NCBI GenBank assembly: GCA_040143965.1
Contig: JASJQH010006991.1
Span: 1-28,427, forward strand
DNA length: 28,427 nt
From: Basidiobolus ranarum
Taxonomy: Eukaryota > Basidiobolomycota > Basidiobolomycetes > Basidiobolales
Direction of reading: 5' to 3'
The position numbers and the translations under genes are program-made. Positions 1-9,508 of this stretch are shown in pieces. Under the pieces are notes generated by a model. It saw nothing but the letters and a program-made list of their open reading frames with translations, had not been told where the DNA came from and did no database searches. Each line of letters opens with the position of its first letter. Positions within the stretch are counted from its first letter, which is position 1.

Positions 1-41
1 GACTAGCACAACAAACAACCGCTGCCGCGGGGGGGCCCCCC

Positions 42-102
42 CCACGCCTCCGGAGAGCCCGCCACCTGAACGCAGCGCCTTAGACCACTCGGCCATCTCA
101 CC
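42..102 (-). tRNA. tRNA-Leu (CAG), 3' part disrupted
   Basis: On the minus strand, positions 102 to 42 read as the first three quarters of a eukaryotic tRNA-Leu: a 7-nt 5' acceptor strand (GGTGAGA), the A-box region TGGCCGAGTGGTCTAAGG, an anticodon loop TTCAGGT with anticodon CAG (plus-strand 66-68), a short variable arm (CTCC/GGAG) and the start of the T stem (GTGGG). The T loop, the 3' side of the T stem and the 3' acceptor strand are missing. In their place is a run of seven G and eight C (plus strand 29-43), then unrelated sequence. The anticodon stem also has a G-G clash next to the loop. It is either a broken tRNA gene or a true one damaged by sequence error at the edge. Confidence 0.55.
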
Positions 103-3100
103 CACACATTTAAGGGTACAAATGTGGATATTGTCAGTGTAATGTAAAAAATTTCGAATATTACAACAAACTCAATAAAAGTTACTCAAATAAGGGGTAT
201 CAACGATATTTCATGGCTGATGTCGCGATTGTTCATGTACAATTCGGGCTATCAATCAGTGATTAATTACAGTAATGCGTTACGTTTATTAATCCAATCA
301 ATATAATAACAACATACACATGAAAGTGGAATTTAAATCTAGAAAGATGCTTATTTCGCACACCAGTTGTGACCTGTCAAGCTTATACCAGTTACCAATC
401 TTCAAGAAATCCATCACTGAGATATCCTAAACTGGCATAGTGTAAAGCTCTAGAATATGTTTAAGCCATGTTTTGTAGCTAACTATAGCAGATTTGTCAT
501 CAGGTAATAAATGATGAGGTATAGGGGAATGATGCATTCTGAAACCAAGGGATTTAATCAATTTTCCAAAGTAATTTGCATAGAAATACAGGCTTCAAAT
601 TACATCCTATATGACAAAAAACTCATGGATAAAAGTATACCAGGATTATTGAAATATTACTATTGAAGGAGAAGTTGTAACTTTTCTTACCCTAGAAACA
701 AAATATAGGTAGTTAGTATCTCATTAATGTAATCATAGAATGAGTCATACAAAATAGCAAGACAACACAAGGTATGATATTAATAATCAATTGGTCAAAA
801 ATTCAAATAATGAGTTTTACTATCAAAGAATTCATTCTAAACTTGAAAAAGCAAATATACAAAGGATTGCATCTGTAATCCCCTGCTCTTATTCTATCTT
901 GGGGAACAATGTCACCCAGACTCTCTCCTTCACTTAATCTATACCCTTTGAATAGAGGAATCATGGCTTATACAATATAATAAAGCACACAGCCATAAAA
1001 TTTATTTTCAAAACAAGTAGAATTTGCACATGATCATTTTTTCTCCAGTATTTTCCAAGTTTCCAAAACTATACTAATGTAGACCTCTACGCTAGTATAC
1101 AAACTTTCCCAAGCCTGAAATATTGAGATCTGATATTGGATTTACAACGAGCACAATCTAAGAAGAAAGATATCTTAATAGCTTGCCCTCACATATTAAA
1201 TGATATGACCAAATCAGCTCTGTACATTTCTAGAGATTGAATGATGTCCATGTATATATATATATATATATATATATTGGTTTAGGATCAGTGTGAATCA
1301 AAGCACACTTACATAGCTATATAAAACCAATAACAAAATTCTATGATTTGGTATTTGTCATCATAAAACCACTTTCTCACTTACTACAAAGTATTTATCT
1401 GTTAAAATATTTTGGGAGCCTGTTGGAAGTGGTTTGGAGAAATAGAGAAGTTGGTGGTTTTCACTGACTTATTGAGTTGAAAGTTGACATTTATAGTTTT
1501 GTCAAGATGTAGACAAACTAACATGTAGAATATGTTATGGAAGGTCTCAGGAACATGCGTGCAAAGTTTGGGGCCTCTGGCACAAGTTTGAAAAGCTATA
1601 TATCTGAAACCTCTAAGCCGGTAAAGATATTCAAAGTAAATTCCTCTTGGGGTGATATCTTATTTCAATATGGAATAACTGAATACTAAGCTATATATGA
1701 CTGTATAGGTGTTTAGGCTATGCTCATTTCAACAGCAGTTTAGCAAACTATTTCTATCATAATACTACCAGCCCTTGCTATTCTTAATACTCTTATTTGT
1801 CTACATTGGTTCAGTAAATATCTACTGCCTGAAGAATTATATACCTCATACTCGATAAATCGTAGAATGTAAGTCATTAATGCGTGTTATACTTTTAGCA
1901 TCTTCCCGCATAGTTGATTGTGGTTTCATCATGGGTTACATTATTATCCACTGGGAACCCAAGCAGGACACTGCCATAAATATCACAGCCATGGTTCTGC
2001 AACTGGTGAAGTAATGAACAGGCTCGAAAAGAAGTGATCAAACTTCCGGTATTTTGTGTAAAGGCCGCAATGCCACCTACTATGTGGTAATTCCTTTTCC
2101 AGGGCTGTACAAGTAGTTTCCCGGTAATTTACATATAGTATTGACCAATTGATTTAGACCATTGCCTGTCGTTGCACACTAACTACTTCTGCGACAGCTT
2201 ATGCTAAGACCATCCACCTGAGTTGACTGAAGCACTTCATAAGTAAAAAGTATATTCAGGTGATTGATGGAAAGCCTCATTGTGACTCACGGGATATTCC
2301 AAAACTGGATTTTCGCAGTTGAGGATTACTGCTAACTAAAATACAAGCATCGAAACTGTGCACCCTCGGTATGGGTGTAGTTACTGCCCTCAAATATGTA
2401 GAACAAGCCTTTTCATTTACTCAATCTACTCTGCCTTATTTCTTTTTCGCAACAAATGACACGATTGGCGGATGTGTGACTAAGCTCTCCGTGTTGCATA
2501 ATATTTGTTTAGGAGCAAGCAAGTGAAGCATCAGATGCTCGCAAATAAGAGTGTCCAACGAATGAGAAGTAGCCAAAATGGATTTATAGTCACTAAAGAA
2601 GCCTTATATACGATAGTGACATACGGAAGTCTACCGAATAAGGGTTAGGGTAGAGTGGTTGACACGAATCAACTTTATCCTAGTGGAAATATTGCACTAA
2701 CTACGTCCAGACCCCAATCTGTGAGTATTATATTTCCAACTCCAGTTCTGTGAAGCGATCATAAATGAGGGCCAGGATAACATGCATCATGCACACTTGT
2801 TGCTTAAAATTATGCTGCCAATGGTCAAACAACTGTTGTTTATTTATGATATATTACCTGACATATTACCTTCTCTGCATACCTCTTCATTTTTTAAATC
2901 GAGATAGATGGAAATGTGAGGATAGAATGCATAGGAATACCACATTGTTTGATATCTTCAACACTTGCTGTTATTCATCTATTGATGGTCTGAATTAATC
3001 GCCAGAGCTACATGGTGCAAGCTACTTAGCGTTGTTTCGTCTCTTGCTTCATCAGCGTTTTAGGAACTGCACACCAACAATGCACTATTTAATTTTATCT

Positions 3101-3331
3101 GCTTCATGCATGAGTAATCCAGCACCTACCAACTCTGTAGGGCCATTTATTCGTTCAAGTTTATTTATAATCAAGTTGCGTTGGAGTTAACTGCATATGC
3201 AAAATTATTATGCTACGAATCCCCACAGACCAGCTGTGCATAGGGCTAGTATCTCTTCACATAACAGTATCAAACTCTCCTCTATCATTATTATTACTAT
3301 GTCTGCATAACGACCTGTAGTTTGGAACCAC
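103..3331. other. Gene-poor left flank, no supported gene
   Basis: About 3.2 kb of AT-rich sequence between the tRNA remnant and the transporter promoter. Several stop-to-stop stretches of 60 to 85 codons exist on the minus strand (for example 1895-2128 and 1402-1658), but none has a start codon, a recognised domain or a consistent splice chain. The 77-codon ATG frame at 2765-2998 is rich in Cys, Leu and Tyr and resembles nothing I know. The only clear structure is a TA dinucleotide run near 1253. Confidence 0.6.
1253..1276. repeat. (TA)12 microsatellite
   Basis: A perfect TA dinucleotide run of 12 units in the gene-poor left flank. It is likely to vary in length between strains and has no visible role. 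Confidence 0.95.
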
Positions 3332-3339
3332 TATAAATA
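3332..3339 (+). promoter_or_regulatory. TATA box of the sugar transporter gene
   Basis: TATAAATA lies 42 bp before the ATG at 3374, in the sequence CACTATAAATACAGCC. The spacing implies a very short 5' untranslated region of roughly 10 nt, and it matches the TATA-to-ATG spacing of the monooxygenase and P450 genes in this window. Confidence 0.6.
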
Positions 3340-3373
3340 CAGCCAACATTGTGCTATAAGGTACTCACTTAAG

Positions 3374-4866
3374 ATGAAATCGAAGATCGTAGTTGAGCAT
3401 GAGCATGAAAACCTTGAGGTGGACTCGAGAGAGTTCACTATCTCTCCTTATATCGCATTCTGTGCATTTACTTGCGCATTATCTTCCTTTTCCACAGGAT
3501 ACAACATAGGCTCGCCCAACACTGTTGGGGACACTATTTCTCAATGCGATCCTAGTCAATACCCTCCATCAACTTTCCCTCCATGTTTCCCCATGGGGCC
3601 TACATTATGGTGTGGTACATTATTTCAAACACTTGTAAACTCTGCTATATCTTAACCTCTCATTTTAGGGGGTTTTCCGTTGGTATTTTCTCAATCGGAT
3701 GCCTAATCGGAGGCCTTGGGGCTGGACCAGTGGCTGAGCGCATTGGTCGCAAAAAAGCTTTGATGCTTAATAACATATTTTTCATAGGTGCCGGGCTGTT
3801 GCAGGGATTGGCACCAAATATTCCTATATTAACCATTGGGAGGTTGGTCTCTGGATTTGGTGGTGGTGCAGCCTGTGTTTTGGTTCCAACCTATAATGCT
3901 GAGATAGCCACACGTCGATATAGTGGAACTATAGGAGTAATGACACAGGCGTTTATGGTCACCGGAACCTTGGTTTCGCAATCGTTAGGTCTCGTGCTCA
4001 ATACAGTACCTGGATGGAGGATTTTATTTGCTCTATCTGGCATTATTGCAATGATCCAGGTCATTTTACTGCCGTTTTGCACGGAAACTCCCTACTGGTA
4101 TTTACATAAAGGATCTGTTCATGAATCAAAGGCAGCATTACAGCGATTTCGTCCGGGATGCATTGTTGACAGAGAATTTGAGGAGTTAAAAATGATTTGT
4201 CGGGATGATACCAAATCTCTTTCAACCAACGAGATTAATGATCAGCCATCAGGTGGACATCGGAGTTTGGGATTGCTAGAGATTTTGTCCACACCGTTTA
4301 CTCGCGGTAGGCTACTCAACGCTCTTGTAATCCATATCATTCAACAACTTTCTGGAATCAACGGAATACTCTTATATTCTTCTTCAATATTCCGATCTTC
4401 TTTTGGAGCCCAAAATTCTCTCTATGTCACAGTTGGAATAGCCGCATTGATGGTGGTCATGACTATAGTATCCAGTGCAATTATCGACAGAGTTGGTCGG
4501 AAGCCACTCCTATTGCTAGGTGATGTTACTATAAGTGTATCCTTGACTTTGCTGGTTATAGGCTCTGTTTTACACATTAATACATTGGTAATAATTTCCG
4601 TTTCCTTGTTTGTATGTGGATTTGCCATTGGAATTGGTCCAATTCCTTGGATGATTACACCAGAACTTCTCCCACCAACCGCTGTCGGAGCTGGAACATC
4701 GGCTGCCGTTGCTGTAAACTGGTTTGTAAACTTTTGTGTTGGATTTGCATTTCCATCGCTTCAGGCATCACTTCAGGGATGGACCTTCTTACCATTTGCC
4801 ATCTTTACTGCACTTGCTGCTGTGTATATAATTCTATATGTCCCCGAAACCAAGAATATCAAGTGA
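3374..4866 (+). CDS. MFS sugar transporter, GLUT-like
   Basis: Predicted 12-helix hexose transporter of the major facilitator superfamily, 477 aa from two exons (3374-3609 and 3669-4866). The 59-nt intron (3610-3668, GTGTGG...TTTTAG, with a CTTAAC branch-like site) joins TG|G and gives LWGFSVGIFSIGCLIGG, which matches the second-helix region of GLUT proteins. The donor is weak, but no other choice keeps the frame. Family marks in order: GYNIGSPN in helix 1 (GLUT-like rather than the GYDTG of yeast Hxt), GRKK in loop 2-3, QQLSGINGILLYSSSIF in helix 7, DRVGRKPLL in loop 8-9, GIGPIPWMITPELLP in helix 10, and PETK. The protein ends four residues after PETK starts to read into NIK, so its C-terminal tail is shorter than usual. 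The substrate is inferred to be a hexose and the site is likely the plasma membrane. A TATA box lies 42 bp upstream. Confidence 0.92.
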
Positions 4867-5382
4867 ACAAACCATAGAGTATCTTTGCTCACTTCTCTAC
4901 GAAAATATATAGGAACCCAAGAGAACGGTGAAGCTAAAGTAAACCAATATATGTATACCTTAACTGTGTGAGTTGATCTGTACAAAGCATAATGTTAGCC
5001 ATTTTCGGAAGTAAACAAAATTGACATATAACCCACGCATTATGTCCATCACTTTTGGATGAAATGAAAGGGCTATGTGGCTGTACTTTTGAAACCAAGT
5101 CATTGGTATTATATCCAAGACATGCTAAACCTAACCACGTCAAAATCCCATAATATTGATTAAAACGGATCACACGTGAATATGGGACAAATTTATGCGA
5201 TGTATTTAGCCGGTCTCTTGATTGTACCAACATACAATACCACTTCAAGATAAACAGGAATTCTGGTGGTTTCTGAGGTGTTACTTCGCAACTTGTGATT
5301 TAACTCAGGTAAGATGATTAACCTGGACCCAGACTCACAAAGTACATATCCGGCGTTATACAAATTAGGCTCATCTATACTC

Positions 5383-5442
5383 TGTACCAGATCTACTCAC
5401 GTGGAATGTAACTGTACCAGATCTACTCACGTGGAATGTAAC
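5383..5442. repeat. 30-bp tandem duplication carrying CACGTG
   Basis: Two exact head-to-tail copies of a 30-bp unit (5383-5412 and 5413-5442). Each copy contains the E-box palindrome CACGTG. The pair sits about 120 to 180 bp before the TATA box of the monooxygenase gene, so it may be a duplicated binding site for a bHLH factor such as a Cbf1 or Pho4 homologue. The factor is inferred; the duplication is seen directly. Confidence 0.9.
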
Positions 5443-5467
5443 GCAGTGAGATACACATAGTAATTGG

Positions 5468-5488
5468 TGAGAACATATCACGTTCTCA
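5468..5488. promoter_or_regulatory. Inverted repeat TGAGAAC-N7-GTTCTCA
   Basis: Perfect 7-bp arms around a 7-nt spacer, 77 bp before the TATA box at 5565. Dyads of this form often bind dimeric regulators. Its place between the E-box duplication and the TATA box makes it a candidate operator for the monooxygenase gene. No function is shown. Confidence 0.4.
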
Positions 5489-5564
5489 AGTGAGACTACT
5501 CTGTATGTATTGTTTGTACTAGGACACGTAGGCAAGAGTTGAGGCAGCTTAATCAATGCAAATG

Positions 5565-5573
5565 TATATAAAT
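5565..5573 (+). promoter_or_regulatory. TATA box of the monooxygenase gene
   Basis: TATATAAAT lies 48 bp before the ATG at 5613. This decides the start: the earlier in-frame ATG at 5556 lies upstream of the TATA element, so it would not be in the mRNA. Confidence 0.6.
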
Positions 5574-5612
5574 GAGATCTCGGATATAACCAGACCTCAA
5601 TTCTCCACAGAT

Positions 5613-7083
5613 ATGGCTGCTACTGATTCAGAACACTATTCTTTTCAAAAACCTGTGAAGCGTATCGCTATTGTAGGAGCTGGTCCCACAGGGTTAATTG
5701 TGGGCAAGAATCTTTCTCAAGAAGACGCATTTGAAGTGAATATTTTTGAACGCAATGACAGTATTGGTGGTATTTGGTATGTATCCACGAATGGTTGCCA
5801 TTATTTCGTCCACTAATGGCTGTTTATCAGGAATTACTCAGTAGATAAGGGACCAGCGATACAATATCCTCAGCTGAGTGCTGGGAGTTATGATACTCAC
5901 TGTGGGCCTATTCCCTCTCCAATGTATCAATCGCTACGTACCAATTTGTTTCATGATGTAATGGAAGTTCATGGTCATAAATTCCCCGATCACACCGACA
6001 CTTATCCTCAGCATGGTGATGTTCTACGCTATTTGCAGACATATGCTAAGAAATTCGATTTGATGAGATTGATTTCATTCAACACTACTGTTATTTCTGC
6101 TAAATGGGACTCGGAGGAGGCCCAGTGGTCCGTGGAGTTAGCCACCAAGCAAGACAATCAGATAGAGACTCGCATTGAGATCTTTGATGCCTTTATCGTA
6201 TGTAACGGTCATCACAGTGTCCCTCACGTACCCGAAATCCCTGGACTTCAAGAATCTGTTGCCCAGTATCCGCAACTGTTCAAGCACTCTAGTGAATACA
6301 GAGATGCTGAGGAATTTCGTGAACAAGTAAGAGAAAATAACAATTTTGATATAACGATTCTACCTACTAAATCTCTCCTACCAGTCCGTATTCTTGATCG
6401 GAAGTCAGGCATCTGGAGTAGATATCGCCCATGACCTTGCTAAATACCCAGATATACAAGTAAATCTTGCCATTAGAAATATGCCAGGCCGTCCAGTTCG
6501 TGACTACAAATCATTTAATCCCAAGATAACTCGACATCCCGAAATAACTAGTTTCGATTCAAAAACTCGAGAGATTCATTTTATCGATGGCACCAGTGTC
6601 CCATTCCCAGATCATATAATCTTTTCTACTGGTTACTTCTACTCTTATCCGTTTTTCCGTAACAATACCCATGAAGCACTTAATGAAGTAGACGTGACTG
6701 ATGGATTCCATGTCAAGTCACTTTACAAGCATCTATTCTACGCCCCCAATCCGACACTTTGCTTTGTAGCCTTGCAAAACATCGCTTCACCTTTTGTCAT
6801 GGCTGATTATCAAGGTAAAGTAATGGCAAAAGTGTTCTCTGGAAAAGCGATTCTGCCAAATGAATCTGACATGTTGACCAGCTACCTGAAAGATATCGAG
6901 GGTAAACCAGGACCTATTTATCATATTGCGGGTCTAGGCCAGATTGATTACCTTGACGAATTATCCAATTGGGTCGATAATGCCATTCCCGTGCCAACAG
7001 AGCAATGGAGACAACGTCTTATCGAAATCAACGATATAGTACTTGAAAGACTCGGTTTCAAGACCCCTCTAGCTTTTAATTAA
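5613..7083 (+). CDS. Flavin-containing monooxygenase (FMO family)
   Basis: Predicted FAD- and NADPH-dependent monooxygenase that oxygenates nitrogen or sulfur in small molecules; 452 aa from three exons (5613-5776, 5831-6326, 6385-7083). Introns are 5777-5830 (GTATGT...TCAG, 54 nt) and 6327-6384 (GTAAGA...CCAG, 58 nt). The first junction restores GGIWNYS, which is conserved after the FAD site. Visible marks: the FAD motif GAGPTG at residues 22-27, the acidic strand end IFERNDS, and STGYFYSYPF near the C-terminal active-site lid. Two signatures are off consensus: the FMO fingerprint FxGxxxHxxxY reads YPQLFKHSSEY, and the NADPH motif GxGxxG reads GSQASG, so a Gln stands where Gly is usual in both. 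Plant GS-OX FMOs, as I recall, also lose that second Gly, so activity is likely kept. The family is clear; the substrate is unknown. Confidence 0.92.
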
Positions 7084-7254
7084 CCTACCCATGGATTACA
7101 TATTTCAACCCCTTCTATTATCAATACGTATTGTCCGATGGTGATGATATAATCAAAATTTTGCATGTTCTCTTCGTGACTCTCACGATATCTCATTACT
7201 TGTCACACCTTCTTTCCACCCACCATTGCCGAGATGGTGAGCTGATTAATAACA

Positions 7255-7260
7255 AATAAA
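7255..7260 (+). terminator. Candidate poly(A) signal of the monooxygenase
   Basis: AATAAA, 172 nt after the stop codon at 7083, on the sense strand. Confidence 0.4.
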
Positions 7261-7321
7261 AACTTCTGACAATCATACTAACAAACGCGACTTCAATCTA
7301 TCTGTGTAACAATTCGATAGG

Positions 7322-7327
7322 TTTATT
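7322..7327 (-). terminator. Candidate poly(A) signal of the 7TM gene
   Basis: AATAAA on the minus strand, 189 nt after the stop codon that ends at 7516. Confidence 0.35.
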
Positions 7328-7400
7328 CGATAATCGGAGTAAGAAACGAAAGGGGAAACAAAAGGATAGGTGGTAAACATTCCATGGTTAAAGTGACACG

Positions 7401-7430
7401 TACACCTGTACCTGTACCCGTACCTGTACT
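7401..7430. repeat. Five-unit TGTACC hexamer repeat
   Basis: Five tandem hexamers (TACACC, TGTACC, TGTACC, CGTACC, TGTACT) with a GTAC core. They lie about 90 nt after the stop of the 7TM gene and would be transcribed in its 3' untranslated region as GGTACA repeats. Confidence 0.8.
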
Positions 7431-7515
7431 CCCATTACAAATTTCAGTAGATTATTATGATAATTGAAAGGAGAGAGCATGCAAACCAGTGCAACTCTCG
7501 TCTGTACAATATATC

Positions 7516-8625
7516 TCAACCATGATGTTTATCTCTTAAGAGTATACTCTCGGGACGACTGGTAGGTACAGAATGATGCTGAAAATCATGGGCTTCATCA
7601 TCTAATCTTGAATTCATATTGAATTCACCGATAGTCAACTCCACATCGTTGATATGGCCAAGGGAACTCGAGTGATACTGATGGCTATGCGAATTTGTGT
7701 GGGAGTGTGAGTGGGAACGAGAATGGGAATCACTAGGTGGTGTATCAGTATACTGCTTGTCAAAATAGCTGTTATTAGTGGTTGACGCGCGTTGCTTGGC
7801 ATTCCAAAGCTGACCTGTCATCAAGCATGATCCTACGACGACTAAAGAGGTGTAAGAAGAATTAAGATGGAATAAAGAGATAAATGACAACATACCAGCC
7901 AAAATAAATAGCGTAACTCCCATATTTTCGGGACCCAAGAATATAGATAAGATTACCAGTAGAGTGGTAGAACTAGTGATTCCCAACATGTAGACCAATC
8001 CGTCGTTAGTTAAAGATCTCCATTGTGCTTGATTAGTGTTTAATTGTTGCTTTCGAAGTATTATCACAAAGATTCCCGAATAGAACACATTCATCACAAT
8101 ATCAAACACCAATTCGGCAAGTAATGTTGCTTCAGTAAGAATACTGAGACAGGTATCCTCTAGTGGTACTCGAATGAATGTCTCTTTAAAACTGGCGAAT
8201 ATGAAAGATCCAATGAAGCAACACTCCAGAAATATGTGAATGAACACCAACCACCTAGCCTTGTTCAAGGCAAAGTAGGACTTTACAAAGAGTAAAGAAT
8301 GTAGAGAGCACATTGCGATTACAAACCATGCTTCAATTAAACGACCTTGTACTGCGCAATTATCGAAAGGAGCAAAGTAGCCAATTAAAGAAAACAGTAG
8401 CAACAGGAATGCGGATAAAGATTGTAGAAAGCATAGCCAAGGTACTGGAGTAAAAGTTCCCGGACGCGCTCGTAAGAACAACATCCTAATAGCACATATG
8501 AAGTTCGGAATCATAACTACCATTAACGCAGTGTAGATGAACATGGTCACTTTTGTCATCTTAAGCATATCTTGGATAGCACTCAGTTCACTAGGTGTAA
8601 ACTGACTTGGTTGAAGGCTCGCCAT
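7516..8625 (-). CDS. Seven-helix membrane protein, GPCR-like
   Basis: A 351-aa protein from two exons (8625-7896 and 7841-7516). The first ATG of the frame is at 8625. The intron (7842-7895, GTATGT...TTTAG, 54 nt) contains no in-frame stop, so the frame also reads through it, but the canonical ends argue for splicing. Seven hydrophobic segments are visible at about residues 27-50, 62-84, 95-118, 124-146, 164-190, 209-231 and 235-255. A Cys in the first outer loop (C90, in DNCAVQG) and one in the second (C159, in EDTCLS) are placed like the GPCR disulfide. The Cys-x-x-Gln-Gly form recalls cAMP-receptor-like proteins, but I cannot assign a family. The tail of about 95 residues is rich in Ser and His (SHSHSHTNSHSH) and would be cytoplasmic. 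Signalling is inferred from topology alone. Confidence 0.75.
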   Translation of the reverse strand: MASLQPSQFTPSELSAIQDMLKMTKVTMFIYTALMVVMIPNFICAIRMLFLRARPGTFTPVPWLCFLQSLSAFLLLLFSLIGYFAPFDNCAVQGRLIEAWFVIAMCSLHSLLFVKSYFALNKARWLVFIHIFLECCFIGSFIFASFKETFIRVPLEDTCLSILTEATLLAELVFDIVMNVFYSGIFVIILRKQQLNTNQAQWRSLTNDGLVYMLGITSSTTLLVILSIFLGPENMGVTLFILAGMLSFISLFHLNSSYTSLVVVGSCLMTGQLWNAKQRASTTNNSYFDKQYTDTPPSDSHSRSHSHSHTNSHSHQYHSSSLGHINDVELTIGEFNMNSRLDDEAHDFQHHSVPTSRPESILLRDKHHG

Positions 8626-9508
8626 TATCAAGTGAACGTAAGCTACTCTATGTGAATTGTGTAGGGTATGTGGCAAACTTCAATAGAAATGAGTACTCGC
8701 TTCTCTTGTAGTCCAAGCAAGAGTAAAAAATTGATTGAATAGGATGGATGGAAAGTATCATCTGGTGATACCTCTTCATTAAATAAGGGCAACTCTAGAT
8801 GCAAACCTCAGTCATATGTAAAGTTACACCATAAGCAAGAATTGGACTTGTTGGAAAATACATCTCGTGTAGTTACTATCACAACTTTAGTCTAGTAGGA
8901 GTCGGGAGAGAGATTTCTATAAACAATTCCAGTTATATATTGATCGGCGCATCATACAATATAATGTATAATAAGTAGAGAAAGTTTAATTGAATCATAA
9001 CTACGACACGAGTCACCTCCCCAAAAGAATATTCCGGTAACCCAAAATTCATCATTCAAGAGGCAGTATTAAGTTGAAGCTCAATCCTTGCCAGTCGTGT
9101 CACCCAGAACCAGTTTCCGCCTTCAAGTGGTATTATTCTATCTCATTAAAGCTAGGTGTTCAAATAGATTAACTCTCACATTCTAGTGACTCCAAGTAGG
9201 TTTTTGGTATGTAGACATATTTCACTGCAACATATGACTACTACGTACCTTTTTTGAATTTAGTAAGAGTCATCTATCTCACCTACTCCTTTGATAACAA
9301 ATACTCGATGTTGAAACCTACTCGTTTGCTTGATTCAATTATGAACCTCACTCTAGACAAATTACGAGTGAAGTAATCTAGCCTATATAGTTCAAATATT
9401 CGTATGCATGTACTAATCTGATACATGTTAAATGGTGTGAATCTATCAAATTTATTGAATGAATGAAATCTTATATGAATATCGATATATTGTATCATCA
9501 GTTACGTC
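8626..9508. other. Intergenic, nothing clear
   Basis: Upstream region of the 7TM gene and 3' flank of the P450 fusion. I see no TATA box at the usual distance, no RNA gene and no repeat. Short frames near 9283-9665 are judged to be chance. Confidence 0.55.
9451..9456 (-). terminator. Candidate poly(A) signal of the P450 fusion
   Basis: AATAAA on the minus strand, about 55 nt after the stop codon that ends at 9509. Confidence 0.4.

Larger units (their letters stand above)
4867..5564. other. Intergenic, upstream region of the monooxygenase
   Basis: This stretch holds the 3' flank of the transporter and the promoter of the monooxygenase. It contains three CACGTG hexamers (5173-5178, 5398-5403, 5428-5433), a 30-bp tandem duplication and a 7-bp-arm dyad, listed separately. 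A 104-codon minus-strand frame (4934-5248) starts at TTG, has no family signature and is judged to be chance. Confidence 0.6.
7084..7515. other. Intergenic between two convergent genes
   Basis: The 3' ends of the monooxygenase (+) and the receptor-like gene (-) face each other across 432 bp. Each has an AATAAA-type signal (7255 on plus, 7322 on minus), so the transcripts can end with little or no overlap. A short hexamer repeat at 7401-7430 lies inside the predicted 3' untranslated region of the minus-strand gene. Confidence 0.6.

Noticed and set aside
2765-2998. 77-codon ATG frame in the left flank
   Set aside because: Composition is biased to Cys, Leu and Tyr, with no family trait and no promoter or conserved neighbour.
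4934-5248. 104-codon minus-strand open frame between transporter and monooxygenase
   Set aside because: It starts at TTG, shows no domain or family motif and overlaps the promoter elements of the monooxygenase. Its length is within reach of chance.
5556-5612. Earlier ATG at 5556 as the monooxygenase start
   Set aside because: The TATA box lies at 5565-5573, downstream of that ATG, and the added residues (MQMYINEISD...) do not resemble the family.
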